DNA from: CAYOXX01 sp964408025
GTDB taxonomy: Bacteria; Acidobacteriota; DATKUA01
Direction of reading: 5' to 3'
Length of the DNA: 22,240 bases
Assembly (NCBI GenBank): GCA_964408025.1
Contig: CAYOXX010000048.1
Span: 1-22,240, forward strand
A program made the position numbers and the translations under genes. Shown piece by piece: positions 7,228-15,272 of the stretch. Positions within the stretch are counted from its first letter, which is position 1. Each line of letters begins with the position of its first letter. The notes under the pieces were generated by a model that was not told where the DNA came from, did no database searches, and saw nothing but the letters and a program-made list of their open reading frames with translations.

Positions 7228-8898
7228 TTGAGTAACAAAGTCTTCGGCAACACCCAAGGCCTCAAGGCCAGCCAACTGCGCCGCCTCCAGAACATCTATA
7301 GGCGGTCGGTTCGGGCCTCCGATCTCGTCAGCACCGAGCTCGCCCGCGAACTGACGAAGCTGTCGCAAGAACTGCGCCGCCAGATCGGCGTGCTGATCAA
7401 CCGCCGAGGCCGCATCGAGTACGTGATGATCGGCGACGCCCACGAGGTGCACCTGCCAGACTTCAAGCGCGTGCGCGCCGGCGTCGGCCGCTTCCGCGGC
7501 CTGCGGCACGTGCACACCCACCTTGGCCCCCAGGGCCTCAGCAACGACGACCTGGTCGACCTCGCCCTGCTGCGGCTCGACATGGTGGCGGCCATCTGCC
7601 CGGACAAGAACGGCCTCCCGGGTCTCACCCACGCCGCGCACCTGATGCCACAGGCGGAGGGAGAGCAACCGTGGCGGGTGCTGCCGCCGCGCCATTTCAA
7701 CGCCTGGGCCGACGACGTCCTCGAGATGATCAACTCGCTGGAGGAGGAGTTCAGCCGCAGCGTCGGCCCGCCGCCGGTCGAGGGGCGGCGTGAGCGTGCG
7801 ATACTGGTCACCGTCTACAGCTCCGAAAAGGGTGCCGCCGAGGCCTCGATGGAGGAGCTGACCGAGCTGGCCCGCACCGCCGGAGTCGAGGTGGCCGAGC
7901 GGGTGCTTCACCGCCAGGACAGGATCAACCCCAAGACACTGATCGGCAAGGGTAAGCTGCGGGAGCTGGCGATCCGCAGCATGGGCCTGGGCGCCGAGCT
8001 GCTCATCGTCGACCACGACCTCAGCCCCGGCCAGGCCCGCGCCGTCGGCGAGACGATCGAGGTCAAGGTAATCGACCGCACACAGCTCATCCTCGACATC
8101 TTCGCCCAGCACGCCCACAGCCGCGACGGCAAGCTCCAGGTCGAGCTGGCGCAGCTCCGCTACCTGATGCCGCGCCTGGCGGCCCGCGACGACTCGCTTT
8201 CGCGCCTTACCGGCGGCATCGGCGCCCGCGGACCCGGTGAAACCAAGCTCGAGATCGGCCGGCGGCGCATCCAGGACCGCATAGCCCGCCTCGAGCGCCA
8301 GCTCGAGCGGCTGGCCAAGAGCCGCGACCAGCGGCGCGCACGGCGCCAGCGGGCCGGATTACCGATCGTCTCCATCGTCGGCTACACCAACGCTGGCAAG
8401 AGCACCCTGCTCAACGCCCTCACCCACAGCGACGTGAACGTCGAGGACAAGCTCTTCGCCACCCTCGACACCGCCAGCCGCCGGCTGCGCTTCCCGCGCG
8501 AGCGCGAGATCATCATCACCGACACCGTCGGCTTCATCCGCGACCTGCCCCGCCACCTGCTCGCCGCCTTCAAGGCCACGCTCGAGGAGCTGCGGGATGC
8601 CGCGCTGCTCCTGCATGTGGTCGACGTGGCCAGCGAGCGCTACGAGGAGCAGATGGAGTCGGTGGAGGAGACCCTCGAGGCCCTGGACCTGCTCGAGATC
8701 CCGCGCCTGCTGGTGTTCAACAAGGTGGACAAGCTCGCCCCGGCGCCGCCGGACGCCCTCACGCGGCGCAACAACGCCTACCCGATCAGCGCCCTGCGGC
8801 GCCAGGGGTTGATCCCGCTGCTCAAGGCGATGGAGGCCCGCCTCTGGACCGACCTGCTCGCCAACGCGGTGCTCAACGGCAGGACTATCGGCGCCTGA
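7228..8898 (+). CDS. hflX: GTPase HflX with long N-terminal extension
   Basis: A 556-residue ribosome-associated GTPase; HflX family members split stalled or heat-damaged 70S ribosomes. The HflX core starts near residue 190 (AILVTVYSSEKG). HflX signatures are the RINPKTLIGKGKL segment, the DHDLSPGQAR segment and LTGGIGARGPGETKLE. The GTPase domain has G1 GYTNAGKST (385-393), G3 DTVGF, G4 NKVD and the SAL of G5. The first ~190 residues (from GNTQGLKASQLRRLQ, including LRHVHTHLGPQGLSNDDL) form an extension absent from E. coli HflX but known in several deep-branching and deltaproteobacterial HflX proteins. The start is a TTG with GGGG about 13 nt upstream and a promoter at 7162-7190; a later start would cut into the conserved extension. 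Confidence 0.93.
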   Translation: MSNKVFGNTQGLKASQLRRLQNIYRRSVRASDLVSTELARELTKLSQELRRQIGVLINRRGRIEYVMIGDAHEVHLPDFKRVRAGVGRFRGLRHVHTHLGPQGLSNDDLVDLALLRLDMVAAICPDKNGLPGLTHAAHLMPQAEGEQPWRVLPPRHFNAWADDVLEMINSLEEEFSRSVGPPPVEGRRERAILVTVYSSEKGAAEASMEELTELARTAGVEVAERVLHRQDRINPKTLIGKGKLRELAIRSMGLGAELLIVDHDLSPGQARAVGETIEVKVIDRTQLILDIFAQHAHSRDGKLQVELAQLRYLMPRLAARDDSLSRLTGGIGARGPGETKLEIGRRRIQDRIARLERQLERLAKSRDQRRARRQRAGLPIVSIVGYTNAGKSTLLNALTHSDVNVEDKLFATLDTASRRLRFPREREIIITDTVGFIRDLPRHLLAAFKATLEELRDAALLLHVVDVASERYEEQMESVEETLEALDLLEIPRLLVFNKVDKLAPAPPDALTRRNNAYPISALRRQGLIPLLKAMEARLWTDLLANAVLNGRTIGA

Positions 8899-8968
8899 CG
8901 GCCGCTCGTCACCGGCAGCAAACACTTACCAATTTCGCCGAGTAGAGATCTGATCCGCAATACGCGGG

Positions 8969-10408
8969 CTAGCGGACGTCGTAGCGCAGGTAGGCAACGA
9001 CGGCAGCGATCAGTGCGATCAGCGTCATGATTACCAGATGGCCTGCGGCGAGCAGCCCCGCTTCCAATCGCGCGGCGACCGGCTCGGGCCGGTGGGTGAG
9101 ACGCGGCCTTCCGGACATGTCGAGGAACTCGTTGGCGCCTATGCGCCTCCCCAACCGCTCCTCCTCGCTACGTTCGCGCTCCTCGAGGAAATCGTAGAAC
9201 TCTTCGTAGAATCCGCCGACCTCCTCGTGGAAGTGCTCCTCGGCCCGCAGGCCCACCGAGGCGAGGTCGGTAGCGAAGAAAGAGAAGGAGGGCGTCGGCG
9301 ACAGCAGGGCTATCGAGCGCGCCAGCTCGCTCTGGGCCTCGATCTTGCGCTCCAGCTCCTCCCACAGGGCGTTTGCCTGAGCGGACTGCTCGCGGTTGAC
9401 CCTTGTAATGGCCTCGGACCACATCCTGGCGTACGACTCGGCAATCTCCTCGGCCTCCTCCTCACTCCAGCCCAGGGCCGTAAGGCTCGATGGCTCCCAC
9501 CATCTCTCCATCGCCAGGTCTGGGATGTCGTACTGCTCCCGAAGCTGCCGGACTATCAATTCGCCCTCCTCGACCAGACGGTTGTCGCGGATGATGTCGG
9601 TCAGAAGCCGCGTCTGGCGCTCGACGGCGTTGACCGAAGGGATCGGTCTGAGCTGCGAGGCGACGATCGGGGCGGCGTTCGGTATGCCGACCACGAACAT
9701 TACCCACAGAAAGAGCAGGATCAGTATCGACGTGCCGGAGTGTTTCACCAGGCTCGAGACCAGGAGCCCGAGGCAGAGGAAAAAGGCGAGGTATACGAGC
9801 GACGCCAGGGCGATGGCGGTCAGCTCCAGCGCGGTATCGAGTCCGAGCGGCAGTCCGCCGATGGCGGCGGCCAGCAGGATAACCAGCAGGTAGACGGCCA
9901 GGAACGGTGCGCCGAGGGCTATCCACGCCCCGACCCACTTGCCTAGTATTACTGTCGCCCTAGAGACGGGTCCCGTGTGGAGCTGCCGTAGTGTGCCGTC
10001 CTCGCGCTCGCCGCAGACGGAGTCGTAGGTGAAGATCACGGCCATCAGCGAGAGCAGCACGGAGACGATGAACAGCAGGTCGAGCTGCGGGAACAGCTTC
10101 GCCACCGGGTCGGAGAAGAACGATCCGCTTTCGGCCTCGTCGTCGAGGCCGCGGAATAGCACTTCCGACCTCTCGGGAGGGCGCGACGGCCGCAGGACAT
10201 AGCCGATCCGGTTGGTGTGGCCGTATTCCGAAACATATTCGCTCTGGCTTCTCTCGATCAGCTCCTGCCGCTCGCCGCGCCGCCGCACGTCTTCGCTAAG
10301 CAACAATACGGCCGCGACCATCAGCGCGAGCATCACCAGCCAGCCGACGATGAACCGCAGGCTGCGCGCCGAATCCGCCAGCTCCTTGAGCACGATAGTG
10401 CGAAACAT
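8969..10408 (-). CDS. ABC-2 type permease, locus 1 second gene
   Basis: A 479-residue inner-membrane protein. One membrane span at about 19-38 is followed by a periplasmic loop with LFRGLDDEA, then five spans from about 112 to 250, with the ABC-2 signature EREDGTLRQLHTGPVSRA between spans two and three. A second large soluble region of about 190 residues is helical and very acidic (for example EEEAEEIAESY) and ends in LLSPTPSFSFF; a last span leads to the C-terminus AYLRYDVR. ABC-2 permeases form the membrane channel of ABC exporters and need a separate ATPase, which is not encoded nearby. The N-terminus (MFRTIVLKELADSARSLRF) resembles that of the permease at 17684-19048. It lies 45 bp after the preceding permease gene and shares its operon. 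Confidence 0.85.
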   Translation of the reverse strand: MFRTIVLKELADSARSLRFIVGWLVMLALMVAAVLLLSEDVRRRGERQELIERSQSEYVSEYGHTNRIGYVLRPSRPPERSEVLFRGLDDEAESGSFFSDPVAKLFPQLDLLFIVSVLLSLMAVIFTYDSVCGEREDGTLRQLHTGPVSRATVILGKWVGAWIALGAPFLAVYLLVILLAAAIGGLPLGLDTALELTAIALASLVYLAFFLCLGLLVSSLVKHSGTSILILLFLWVMFVVGIPNAAPIVASQLRPIPSVNAVERQTRLLTDIIRDNRLVEEGELIVRQLREQYDIPDLAMERWWEPSSLTALGWSEEEAEEIAESYARMWSEAITRVNREQSAQANALWEELERKIEAQSELARSIALLSPTPSFSFFATDLASVGLRAEEHFHEEVGGFYEEFYDFLEERERSEEERLGRRIGANEFLDMSGRPRLTHRPEPVAARLEAGLLAAGHLVIMTLIALIAAVVAYLRYDVR

Positions 10409-10453
10409 CTGGGCGGCCTACCTCACGATTAGCGATTCCAAACCACCGTTCTG

Positions 10454-11749
10454 CTACCGCACGTCGTAACGTGCGAAGGCAAAGAATCCCGCCGCGAAGA
10501 GCAGCATAGCCATACCTGCCAGAACTCCCGCTTCGGGAATGATTTCTTCCGATATTGCGTCGGCCAGCGAACGTGGATGGTCTTCGAATGCGCGGGCTTC
10601 AAACTCCTCGGGAGCGCCACGAAAGCCCCGCGCGATGGAGCGCAGGATGCGGGCGTCCTCGATCGCGTATGCTTGGTAGCGGACGACGTCCCGCTTAAAC
10701 CTCAACGCGTCTTCCGGGCTGGTACCGGCGGCCGACCAGGAGGCGAAGCTGAACGGGCCGGCCGGTGATAGGCGGCTCAGTGCCTTCGCCCATCCAACCC
10801 TCGCGGCGGCGAGATTGATATAGTCGCGATACTCGCCTGCCAGCCGCTGCGCCGTCCGGCGGTAGGTCTCGTCCCAGGGATTGAAGCCCTCCGTTCCCGA
10901 CCTGGGGTCGTTAATGGCCTTGAAGACCTCGCTGGTCCAGATCTGCCTGACCTTGACCTCCTTCTGCGCCAGCGACTCCCCGCCGACTATGATCCCTCCC
11001 GCCATCGCCGCGGCGTTGGGGACTACGAAGACCAGCAGCCCCCAGGCCAGCATGGCAAACACCAGGCTCAGTGCCGGCCTATGAGTCAGGCAGGAGATCA
11101 GGAGCCCTACGCCGACGAACGCCGCCAGGAAGAGCAGAAGTAGCACGAAGAAGACCGTGGTACGCAGGAAGAAGTCGCCGTCCATCGCCATCCCGGTGCC
11201 GAAGCGCAGGTAAAGCAGGCTGACCAGGACGGCGACGGCCGACGGGATTGCCACGGCGATCAGGGCCCCCAGCCACTTGGCCAGCAGCACCCGCGCGCGG
11301 CTCACGCCGTTGGCGAGCACAAGCTTTAACGTGCCGCGCCGCTTCTCGCCGCTGACCATGTCGAAGGAGAACAACACCGCCGCCAGGCTCAGGATCACCA
11401 GCGCCACGTACTGCATGTCCAGCTCGCGGAAAAGCGCGAAGAGGCGGTTGGCGGCGCTCTGGCTGCTGCCGACGTCGATGCTGCCAACCGTCTCGACCGT
11501 CATTGAGCGCCCCATGCGCTCGTCGAGCCCCCTGACAAGCACGCTCATCGGCGCCGGGGGCTTGATGGCCACCGTGTCGTTCTCGGTCGGCCTCAGCAGC
11601 TCGTAGTTCTCCAGCCGCAGTTGGTAGTCGCGGTGCATCACGACCACGCTCACCAGCGCCAGCAGCACCACCAGCAACGTCATCACAGCGAACTTGGCCG
11701 AGATCAGCTGTTGCGCCACTTCCTTACGGACTAGAGAAAGCAACGACAT
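10454..11749 (-). CDS. ABC-2 type permease, locus 1 first gene
   Basis: A 431-residue inner-membrane protein with the same plan as its neighbour: a span at about 20-38, a periplasmic loop containing PPAPMSVLVRGLDERM, an ABC-2 core with GEKRRGTLKLVLANGVSRA, five spans to about 255, a soluble helical region ending in RLSPAGPFSFASW, and a final span leading to FARYDVR. Its N-terminal half matches the permease at 19059-20495 better than its operon partner (compare KFAVMTLLVVLLALVSVVVM with the other's KLAVAFVLMLAAFLVSLGMM). AGGGGA lies about 8 nt before the ATG. It is the first gene of the pair; no ATPase gene is adjacent. The transported substrate cannot be read from the sequence. Confidence 0.85.
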   Translation of the reverse strand: MSLLSLVRKEVAQQLISAKFAVMTLLVVLLALVSVVVMHRDYQLRLENYELLRPTENDTVAIKPPAPMSVLVRGLDERMGRSMTVETVGSIDVGSSQSAANRLFALFRELDMQYVALVILSLAAVLFSFDMVSGEKRRGTLKLVLANGVSRARVLLAKWLGALIAVAIPSAVAVLVSLLYLRFGTGMAMDGDFFLRTTVFFVLLLLFLAAFVGVGLLISCLTHRPALSLVFAMLAWGLLVFVVPNAAAMAGGIIVGGESLAQKEVKVRQIWTSEVFKAINDPRSGTEGFNPWDETYRRTAQRLAGEYRDYINLAAARVGWAKALSRLSPAGPFSFASWSAAGTSPEDALRFKRDVVRYQAYAIEDARILRSIARGFRGAPEEFEARAFEDHPRSLADAISEEIIPEAGVLAGMAMLLFAAGFFAFARYDVR

Positions 11750-12123
11750 GCCGCAATCCCCTGTCTACTTAACGGTGCGGGGGACTAATTCGTTTGCCAG
11801 CCATAAAAAATAGTACAACGGTGTATCGAATAGCAACTGAATTTGACCAGGCGCGCGGCCGCCGGTACACTTGGGTTTCGGCTTGAGAGGTACGACACGC
11901 AGTAATGTCTGTCCTGCAAGGGGGGGCTAAAAGGCTCCCCGCTACGTGATGAGGTGACAGACAGGATAGCTTGTCCGCCTCTGGCGGATCTGTCCTACCT
12001 CGTTTTGTAAGATGACGGGCAGGAATGTCTGTCCTGCCAGGGTATAAGAGATGACTGACAGGAAAGCCCAATACGGCGCGCTTGGGCGTGCCAGCTCTCT
12101 CATCCGCCGGCCATTCTAAGACG
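11750..12123. other. Non-coding gap between divergent permease and dehydrogenase genes
   Basis: 374 bp with no credible gene. The part next to the permease (about 11800-11850) is AT-rich and probably holds its promoter; the best minus-strand candidate is TTGCTA with TACTAT only 15 bp downstream, which is weak. The middle (11894-12067) carries the degenerate repeats and hairpins listed separately. No good promoter was found for the dehydrogenase; a TATAAG at 12043-12048 has no -35 partner. Confidence 0.6.
11894..12067. repeat. Two degenerate direct-repeat units with internal hairpins
   Basis: The 29 bp at 11894-11922 and 12014-12042 agree at 25 positions, including AATGTCTGTCCTGC in both, with a 120-bp period. 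Each copy is followed by a similar tail, GATGA...TGACAGGA.AGC (11948-11970 and 12050-12067). The second copy contains a perfect hairpin GGCAGGA-ATGTCTG-TCCTGCC (12018-12038). Between them, 11951-12001 folds on itself: GAGGT with ACCTC, GACAGA with TCTGTC, and TCCGCC-TCT-GGCGGA at the tip. This is structured non-coding sequence, probably a dispersed genomic repeat family; no coding or CRISPR pattern applies. Confidence 0.6.
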
Positions 12124-13095
12124 ATGCTTGCCATACGCTACGAAGAGAAAGCGGTGCTGAAGGATGTCGATGAGCCACGTCCCGCCGCAGGCGAGGCGCT
12201 GATCGCCGTCGGCGCCGCTGGCGTCTGCCGCACCGACATCGAGATCACCCGCGGTTACATGGACTTCCGCGGCACGCTCGGGCACGAGTTCGTAGGGACG
12301 GTTCTCGAGTGCGAGTCGGCGGCGGAGCTGCTCGGTATGCGGGTGGTCGGCGAGATCAACATCGCGCCGCAGGCTAAGGACGACCTCGGGCGGCGCCACC
12401 ACCCCGAGCGCAAAGTCCTCGGGATTCTGGGTGCGGACGGCTGCTTCGCTGAGAAGATCGTGCTTCCGGCAGGGAACCTGCACGTCGTGCCGGACGCGGT
12501 TCCGAACTCCGCGGCCGTCTTCGTCGAGCCGCTGGCCGCTGCCCTCGAGATCCTCGAGCAGGTGCGGGTGGCGCCGTCGGACGAGGTGGCCATCGTCGGC
12601 GACGGCAAGCTGGGGCTGCTGGCGGCGCAAGTGCTGGGGCTTACCGATTGTGGCCTCACGGTTGTCGGCAAGCATGAGCGGAAGCTGGCTATCGCGCGAG
12701 GTTTCGGCGCCAGGGTCGTCTTGCTCAACGATCTGGGGAAAGACCGCTTCGATATCGTCGTCGACTGCGCTGGCTCGCCTTCGGGGCTGCAGACGGCGCT
12801 GTCGTTGCTGCGGCCGCGCGGCACTCTAATTCTCAAGACGACCACCGCCGTGCCACCCGGTTTTCACACGGCCCAGTTGGTGATCGACGAGATCACCGTC
12901 GTCGGCTCCCGCTGCGGCCCCTTCGCGCCCGCCCTGCGTCTCCTGGCCGGGAGGCGAGTGAGCGTCGAGCCGCTGATCGAGGCGGTCTACTCGCTGCGCC
13001 ACGGTCTCGAGGCGCTCGAGCATGCCGCCCGGCCGGGAGCACTGAAGGTGCTGTTGGATGTCGACGGCTCGCTTACCGGCGAATCAGGTTCGTGA
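12124..13095 (+). CDS. Zinc-type medium-chain dehydrogenase lacking the structural zinc lobe
   Basis: A 323-residue member of the medium-chain (MDR) alcohol/sorbitol/threonine dehydrogenase family. Catalytic-zinc residues are in place: C35 (GVCRTDIEIT), H54-E55 (LGHEFVGTV) and E135 (VEPLAAALE). The Rossmann fold shows VAIVGDGKLGLLAAQ (GxGxxG at 159-164), so it should use NAD(P)H to oxidise an alcohol or reduce a carbonyl. The stretch 79-98, where typical members carry the four-cysteine structural zinc lobe, reads INIAPQAKDDLGRRHHPERK and has none. I start at the ATG at 12124, where family similarity begins; a TTG upstream would add an unrelated tail. Its stop overlaps the methyltransferase start (GTGA), so the two are translationally coupled. 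Confidence 0.87.
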   Translation: MLAIRYEEKAVLKDVDEPRPAAGEALIAVGAAGVCRTDIEITRGYMDFRGTLGHEFVGTVLECESAAELLGMRVVGEINIAPQAKDDLGRRHHPERKVLGILGADGCFAEKIVLPAGNLHVVPDAVPNSAAVFVEPLAAALEILEQVRVAPSDEVAIVGDGKLGLLAAQVLGLTDCGLTVVGKHERKLAIARGFGARVVLLNDLGKDRFDIVVDCAGSPSGLQTALSLLRPRGTLILKTTTAVPPGFHTAQLVIDEITVVGSRCGPFAPALRLLAGRRVSVEPLIEAVYSLRHGLEALEHAARPGALKVLLDVDGSLTGESGS

Positions 13096-13772
13096 GCGGC
13101 GGGCGCTACTATGTCGACAAGCTCTCCGCCCGGAGGCTGCAGCGGGTCTACGAGATAGCGCCGCCACGGGTTAGGCGCTACCTGGAAGCGGAGATCGAAC
13201 ATGTTCTGGACAGGATCGGTACCGGCGACGCCGTTCTCGAGCTCGGTTGCGGCTACGGTCGCGTCCTTGAGCGGCTGGCCACCGTGGCCCGGATTGCGGT
13301 AGGCATCGACACCTCGCGCTCCAGCCTGCTGCTCGCGCGAGAGATGTATGGCGCGAGTCGAGGCTTCCACCTCGCCCTGATGGACGCCGCAGCCCTCGGG
13401 TTCGCAGACCGCCTCTTCGACGCTGTCGTCTGCGTCCAGAACGGCATCTCGGCCTTCAAGGTCGACCGGCGCGAGCTGATGTGCGAGAGCATCAGGGTCG
13501 CGAGGCCGGGCGGCAGGGTGTTCTTCTCCAGCTACTCCGAGCGCTTCTGGGATGACCGCCTCCAATGGTTCGAGCTGCAAGCCGCGCAAGGCCTGCTGGG
13601 CGAGATCGACCTCGAAGCTACCGGCGACGGCGTGATCGTCTGCAAAGACGGCTTCCGCGCCACCACTGTCGGGCCGGACGATTTCGCCGTCCTCGCCGGC
13701 GAGCTCGGACTCGACGCCCGCATCGAAGAGGTGGACGGTTCCAGCATCTTCTGCGAGATCGAAGTACGCTGA
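13092..13772 (+). CDS. Class I SAM-dependent methyltransferase
   Basis: A 226-residue protein with the Rossmann-type methyltransferase fold. Motif I is VLELGCGYGR (48-57), the acidic residue closing strand two is in VGIDTS, and motif IV is FDAVVCVQNGISAF, followed by the usual RVARPGGRVFFSSYS. These are the SAM-binding parts; the substrate is not indicated. It starts at a GTG inside the dehydrogenase stop (GTGA), so translation is coupled and a shared small-molecule pathway is plausible. No membrane segments or signal peptide, so it is cytoplasmic. Confidence 0.87.
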   Translation: MSGGRYYVDKLSARRLQRVYEIAPPRVRRYLEAEIEHVLDRIGTGDAVLELGCGYGRVLERLATVARIAVGIDTSRSSLLLAREMYGASRGFHLALMDAAALGFADRLFDAVVCVQNGISAFKVDRRELMCESIRVARPGGRVFFSSYSERFWDDRLQWFELQAAQGLLGEIDLEATGDGVIVCKDGFRATTVGPDDFAVLAGELGLDARIEEVDGSSIFCEIEVR

Positions 13773-14073
13773 ACGGAGACCAGGGTCAGCAGCGACGGCG
13801 ATGTCAATAGTTGGCGGTCTTTTTCCCAGACTCTGAGAACCAGGGTCGATAACGACGGCGCGTGTTACTTCGTTAAGGTGTACATGCCATAGTACGAAGG
13901 TGGTTCACCCCGTCTCCATCACGTCGAGATTGTTTACAAGGGAAGGTGGTAAGCGGCGAATTGACCTAAACCGGTTTGAATACAGCGACCGACGCACAGC
14001 CCGAATAACTGATATATTTCAGTTGATAACAAAAGGGCCGCCGGTGTGCGGCGGCCCTTTGATCGATCGATCG
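13773..14073. other. Non-coding gap with one imperfect direct repeat and a terminator
   Basis: About 300 bp between convergent genes. It contains an imperfect 22-bp direct repeat (13779-13800 and 13839-13860, 18 of 22 identical, exactly 60 bp apart, sharing ACCAGGGTC and CGACGGCG) and, at its right end, the minus-strand terminator of the outer-membrane protein gene. The sequence is clearly less GC-rich than the methyltransferase gene. No gene or clear terminator for the methyltransferase was found. Confidence 0.6.
14032..14060 (-). terminator. Rho-independent terminator of the small outer-membrane protein gene
   Basis: A perfect 12-bp stem (14032-14043 with 14049-14060, core AAAGGGCCGCCG) closes a 5-nt loop. 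On the minus strand it is followed by TTTTGTTAT. It lies 14 bp beyond the stop codon of the gene at 14074-14619. Confidence 0.85.
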
Positions 14074-14619
14074 CTAGAAGCGGAATCCGAAGCCCGCCAT
14101 ATAGGTGAGCATCCTGAAGTCATTGGTTACGGCGTAGCGCAATTCTGCGTTTAGCTCGAAGAAACTGCACATCGGGATCACCGCGCCGCCGGCAGCGTGC
14201 GCGCCGATGCCGACGATCCCGTTGGAGTACCAACTGGGTTCGTGTATGTAGACGCCGATACCGCCGCCGAACCACGGCTGCATGGGTGGATTCGTGTTCC
14301 TGTCGGAACGCGAGAAACCGTTGCCCCAGGGGAACACTTTGTAGGTGACGGTCATCGGAATGAACGCGAAGTACTCGTCAGCGTCGGTGGCTGCATCAAG
14401 AGTAAGACTCATGGCGCTTCGGTTAGAAATATACCTGGTGAACTCAATGCCGATCCTTACCCTCTCGGTGTAACTCACCCAAGGCAGGTCTTTGCTCGTC
14501 GAGAAACTGCCGAGCCTGAGGCTGATGCTCCACCGCTTGTAGGAATCCTCTTCTTGAGCGGCAGCCGTCGCCGGCAGCATCAGCAGGACTAGTGTAGCTA
14601 CAATAGCGACTTTTCTCAT
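14074..14619 (-). CDS. Small outer-membrane beta-barrel protein
   Basis: A 181-residue protein with an N-terminal signal peptide (MRKVAIVATLVLLMLPATAAAQ). The mature part alternates polar and hydrophobic residues in strands (WSISLRLGSF, RVRIGIEFTRYI, SAMSLTLDAATD, FIPMTVTYKVF) and ends in FGFRF, with the terminal aromatic residue expected for assembly by the BAM complex. It is the size of an eight-stranded barrel. I cannot name a specific family such as OmpW with confidence. The start has a strong AGGAGAGGAG ribosome binding site, and a 9-bp hairpin lies 37 nt before the ATG. It has its own terminator, so it is a single-gene unit. Confidence 0.8.
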   Translation of the reverse strand: MRKVAIVATLVLLMLPATAAAQEEDSYKRWSISLRLGSFSTSKDLPWVSYTERVRIGIEFTRYISNRSAMSLTLDAATDADEYFAFIPMTVTYKVFPWGNGFSRSDRNTNPPMQPWFGGGIGVYIHEPSWYSNGIVGIGAHAAGGAVIPMCSFFELNAELRYAVTNDFRMLTYMAGFGFRF

Positions 14620-14655
14620 CTAACTGTCTCCTCTCCTGGTTGTTTTCGGCTGCGG

Positions 14656-14682
14656 CGGAGCTCAGAAATCCTGTGAGCTCCG
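14656..14682 (-). promoter_or_regulatory. Hairpin in the leader of the outer-membrane protein gene
   Basis: A perfect 9-bp inverted repeat, CGGAGCTCA and TGAGCTCCG, closes a 9-nt loop and begins 37 nt upstream of the ATG at 14619. It could be an mRNA leader stem-loop or an operator for a dimeric regulator. The ribosome binding site lies outside it, so simple occlusion is not obvious. Confidence 0.45.
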
Positions 14683-15053
14683 TCCACGAAACCATTTCGG
14701 TAATCAGTTTTTGTGAAGGCTAAATCTGGCAGGCGCCTTAGTACGCCGGATTAACCCCCATCCCTACCTTGAAGCCAGATTGGGCAAGGACCGTGCCAAC
14801 GCAGTCCTCCCCAATTCTTGGGTTATTACGATCCTTCAATGTCTGTTTTCAGAGTGCAGTGTCCTATATTCCGTACAATTGCATTAGCCAGGCTGTGCGT
14901 TCTCAAGTTATGGCTCCCACGTCGCCCGCGCACCGCCGACTTCCCGCTCAGCGCCTGGAAAAGGCGTGCCGCGGCAGCGTGCAGTTCGAGCTTCGGTTAC
15001 TCGAGGTGGTTAAACATATCGCCGAGCCCAAACGCTCTGGACTTTTATTCGGG

Positions 15054-15150
15054 CGACGACGCCGAGGTTGACGATACTGATGCACTGTGGTATTTCGGCG
15101 TGGTTGAGGATTACGCGGCCGGCGAGGAAGCGCTCGGCCAGGCGGCGCAG
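15054..15150 (-). pseudogene. Degraded fragment of the 3' end of flhA
   Basis: This 97-bp stretch aligns without gaps to 20605-20701, the 3' end of the intact flhA, with 82 of 97 bases identical (about 85 percent). Read on the minus strand it keeps the FlhA frame: LRRLAERFLAGRV, then ILNHAEIPQ and ISIVNLGVVA, matching 28 of 33 residues of the intact C-terminus. The stop codon is lost and the frame runs on for about a dozen unrelated codons. Homology breaks off sharply at 15150. Eight of thirteen changed codons are synonymous. It is not functional. Confidence 0.85.
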
Positions 15151-15176
15151 TCTTGTGGATTTAACCTTTTTGGGTC

Positions 15177-15208
15177 TTGATCCTCTAAATATCGGGTAAG
15201 TATATAAT
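15177..15208 (+). promoter_or_regulatory. Probable promoter of the DUF5916 gene
   Basis: TTGATC at 15177-15182 is followed after 18 bp by TATATA (15201-15206), and a perfect TATAAT sits two bases further on (15203-15208), though at a long 20-bp spacing. Either reading gives a transcript starting near 15214 with a leader of about 60 nt. Confidence 0.35.
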
Positions 15209-15272
15209 TGACTTGAAGGATACTATTCCTTCTCTAAAGCGCAAATAGATCGTGGATCAGCAGGAGTGGCGC

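Larger units (their letters stand above)
14620..15272. other. Long intergenic region upstream of the DUF5916 gene
   Basis: About 650 bp without an intact gene, between two divergent envelope genes. Reading from the left it holds the outer-membrane protein leader and hairpin, about 360 bp in which I recognise nothing, the degraded flhA fragment at 15054-15150, and then an AT-rich promoter zone (about 15175-15250) for the DUF5916 gene. Short open frames across 14818-15180 run antisense through the flhA fragment and are not credible as genes. Confidence 0.55.

Noticed and set aside
11894..12067. CRISPR array
   Set aside because: Only two imperfect copies with a 120-bp period and no regular spacers or cas genes.
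11769..12134. 121-codon minus-strand frame in the repeat-filled gap
   Set aside because: It is a translation of the repeats and hairpins, with no start signal and no recognisable protein.
13900..14154. 84-codon plus-strand frame
   Set aside because: It reads through the terminator stem and into the antisense of the outer-membrane protein gene.
15054..15150. Attachment site of an integrative element
   Set aside because: Direct repeats at a gene's 3' end suggest it, but there is no integrase gene in the module and the copies differ at 15 percent of positions.
14818..15180. 120-codon plus-strand frame upstream of the DUF5916 gene
   Set aside because: Its second half runs antisense through the flhA relic and the first half shows no domain or ribosome binding site.
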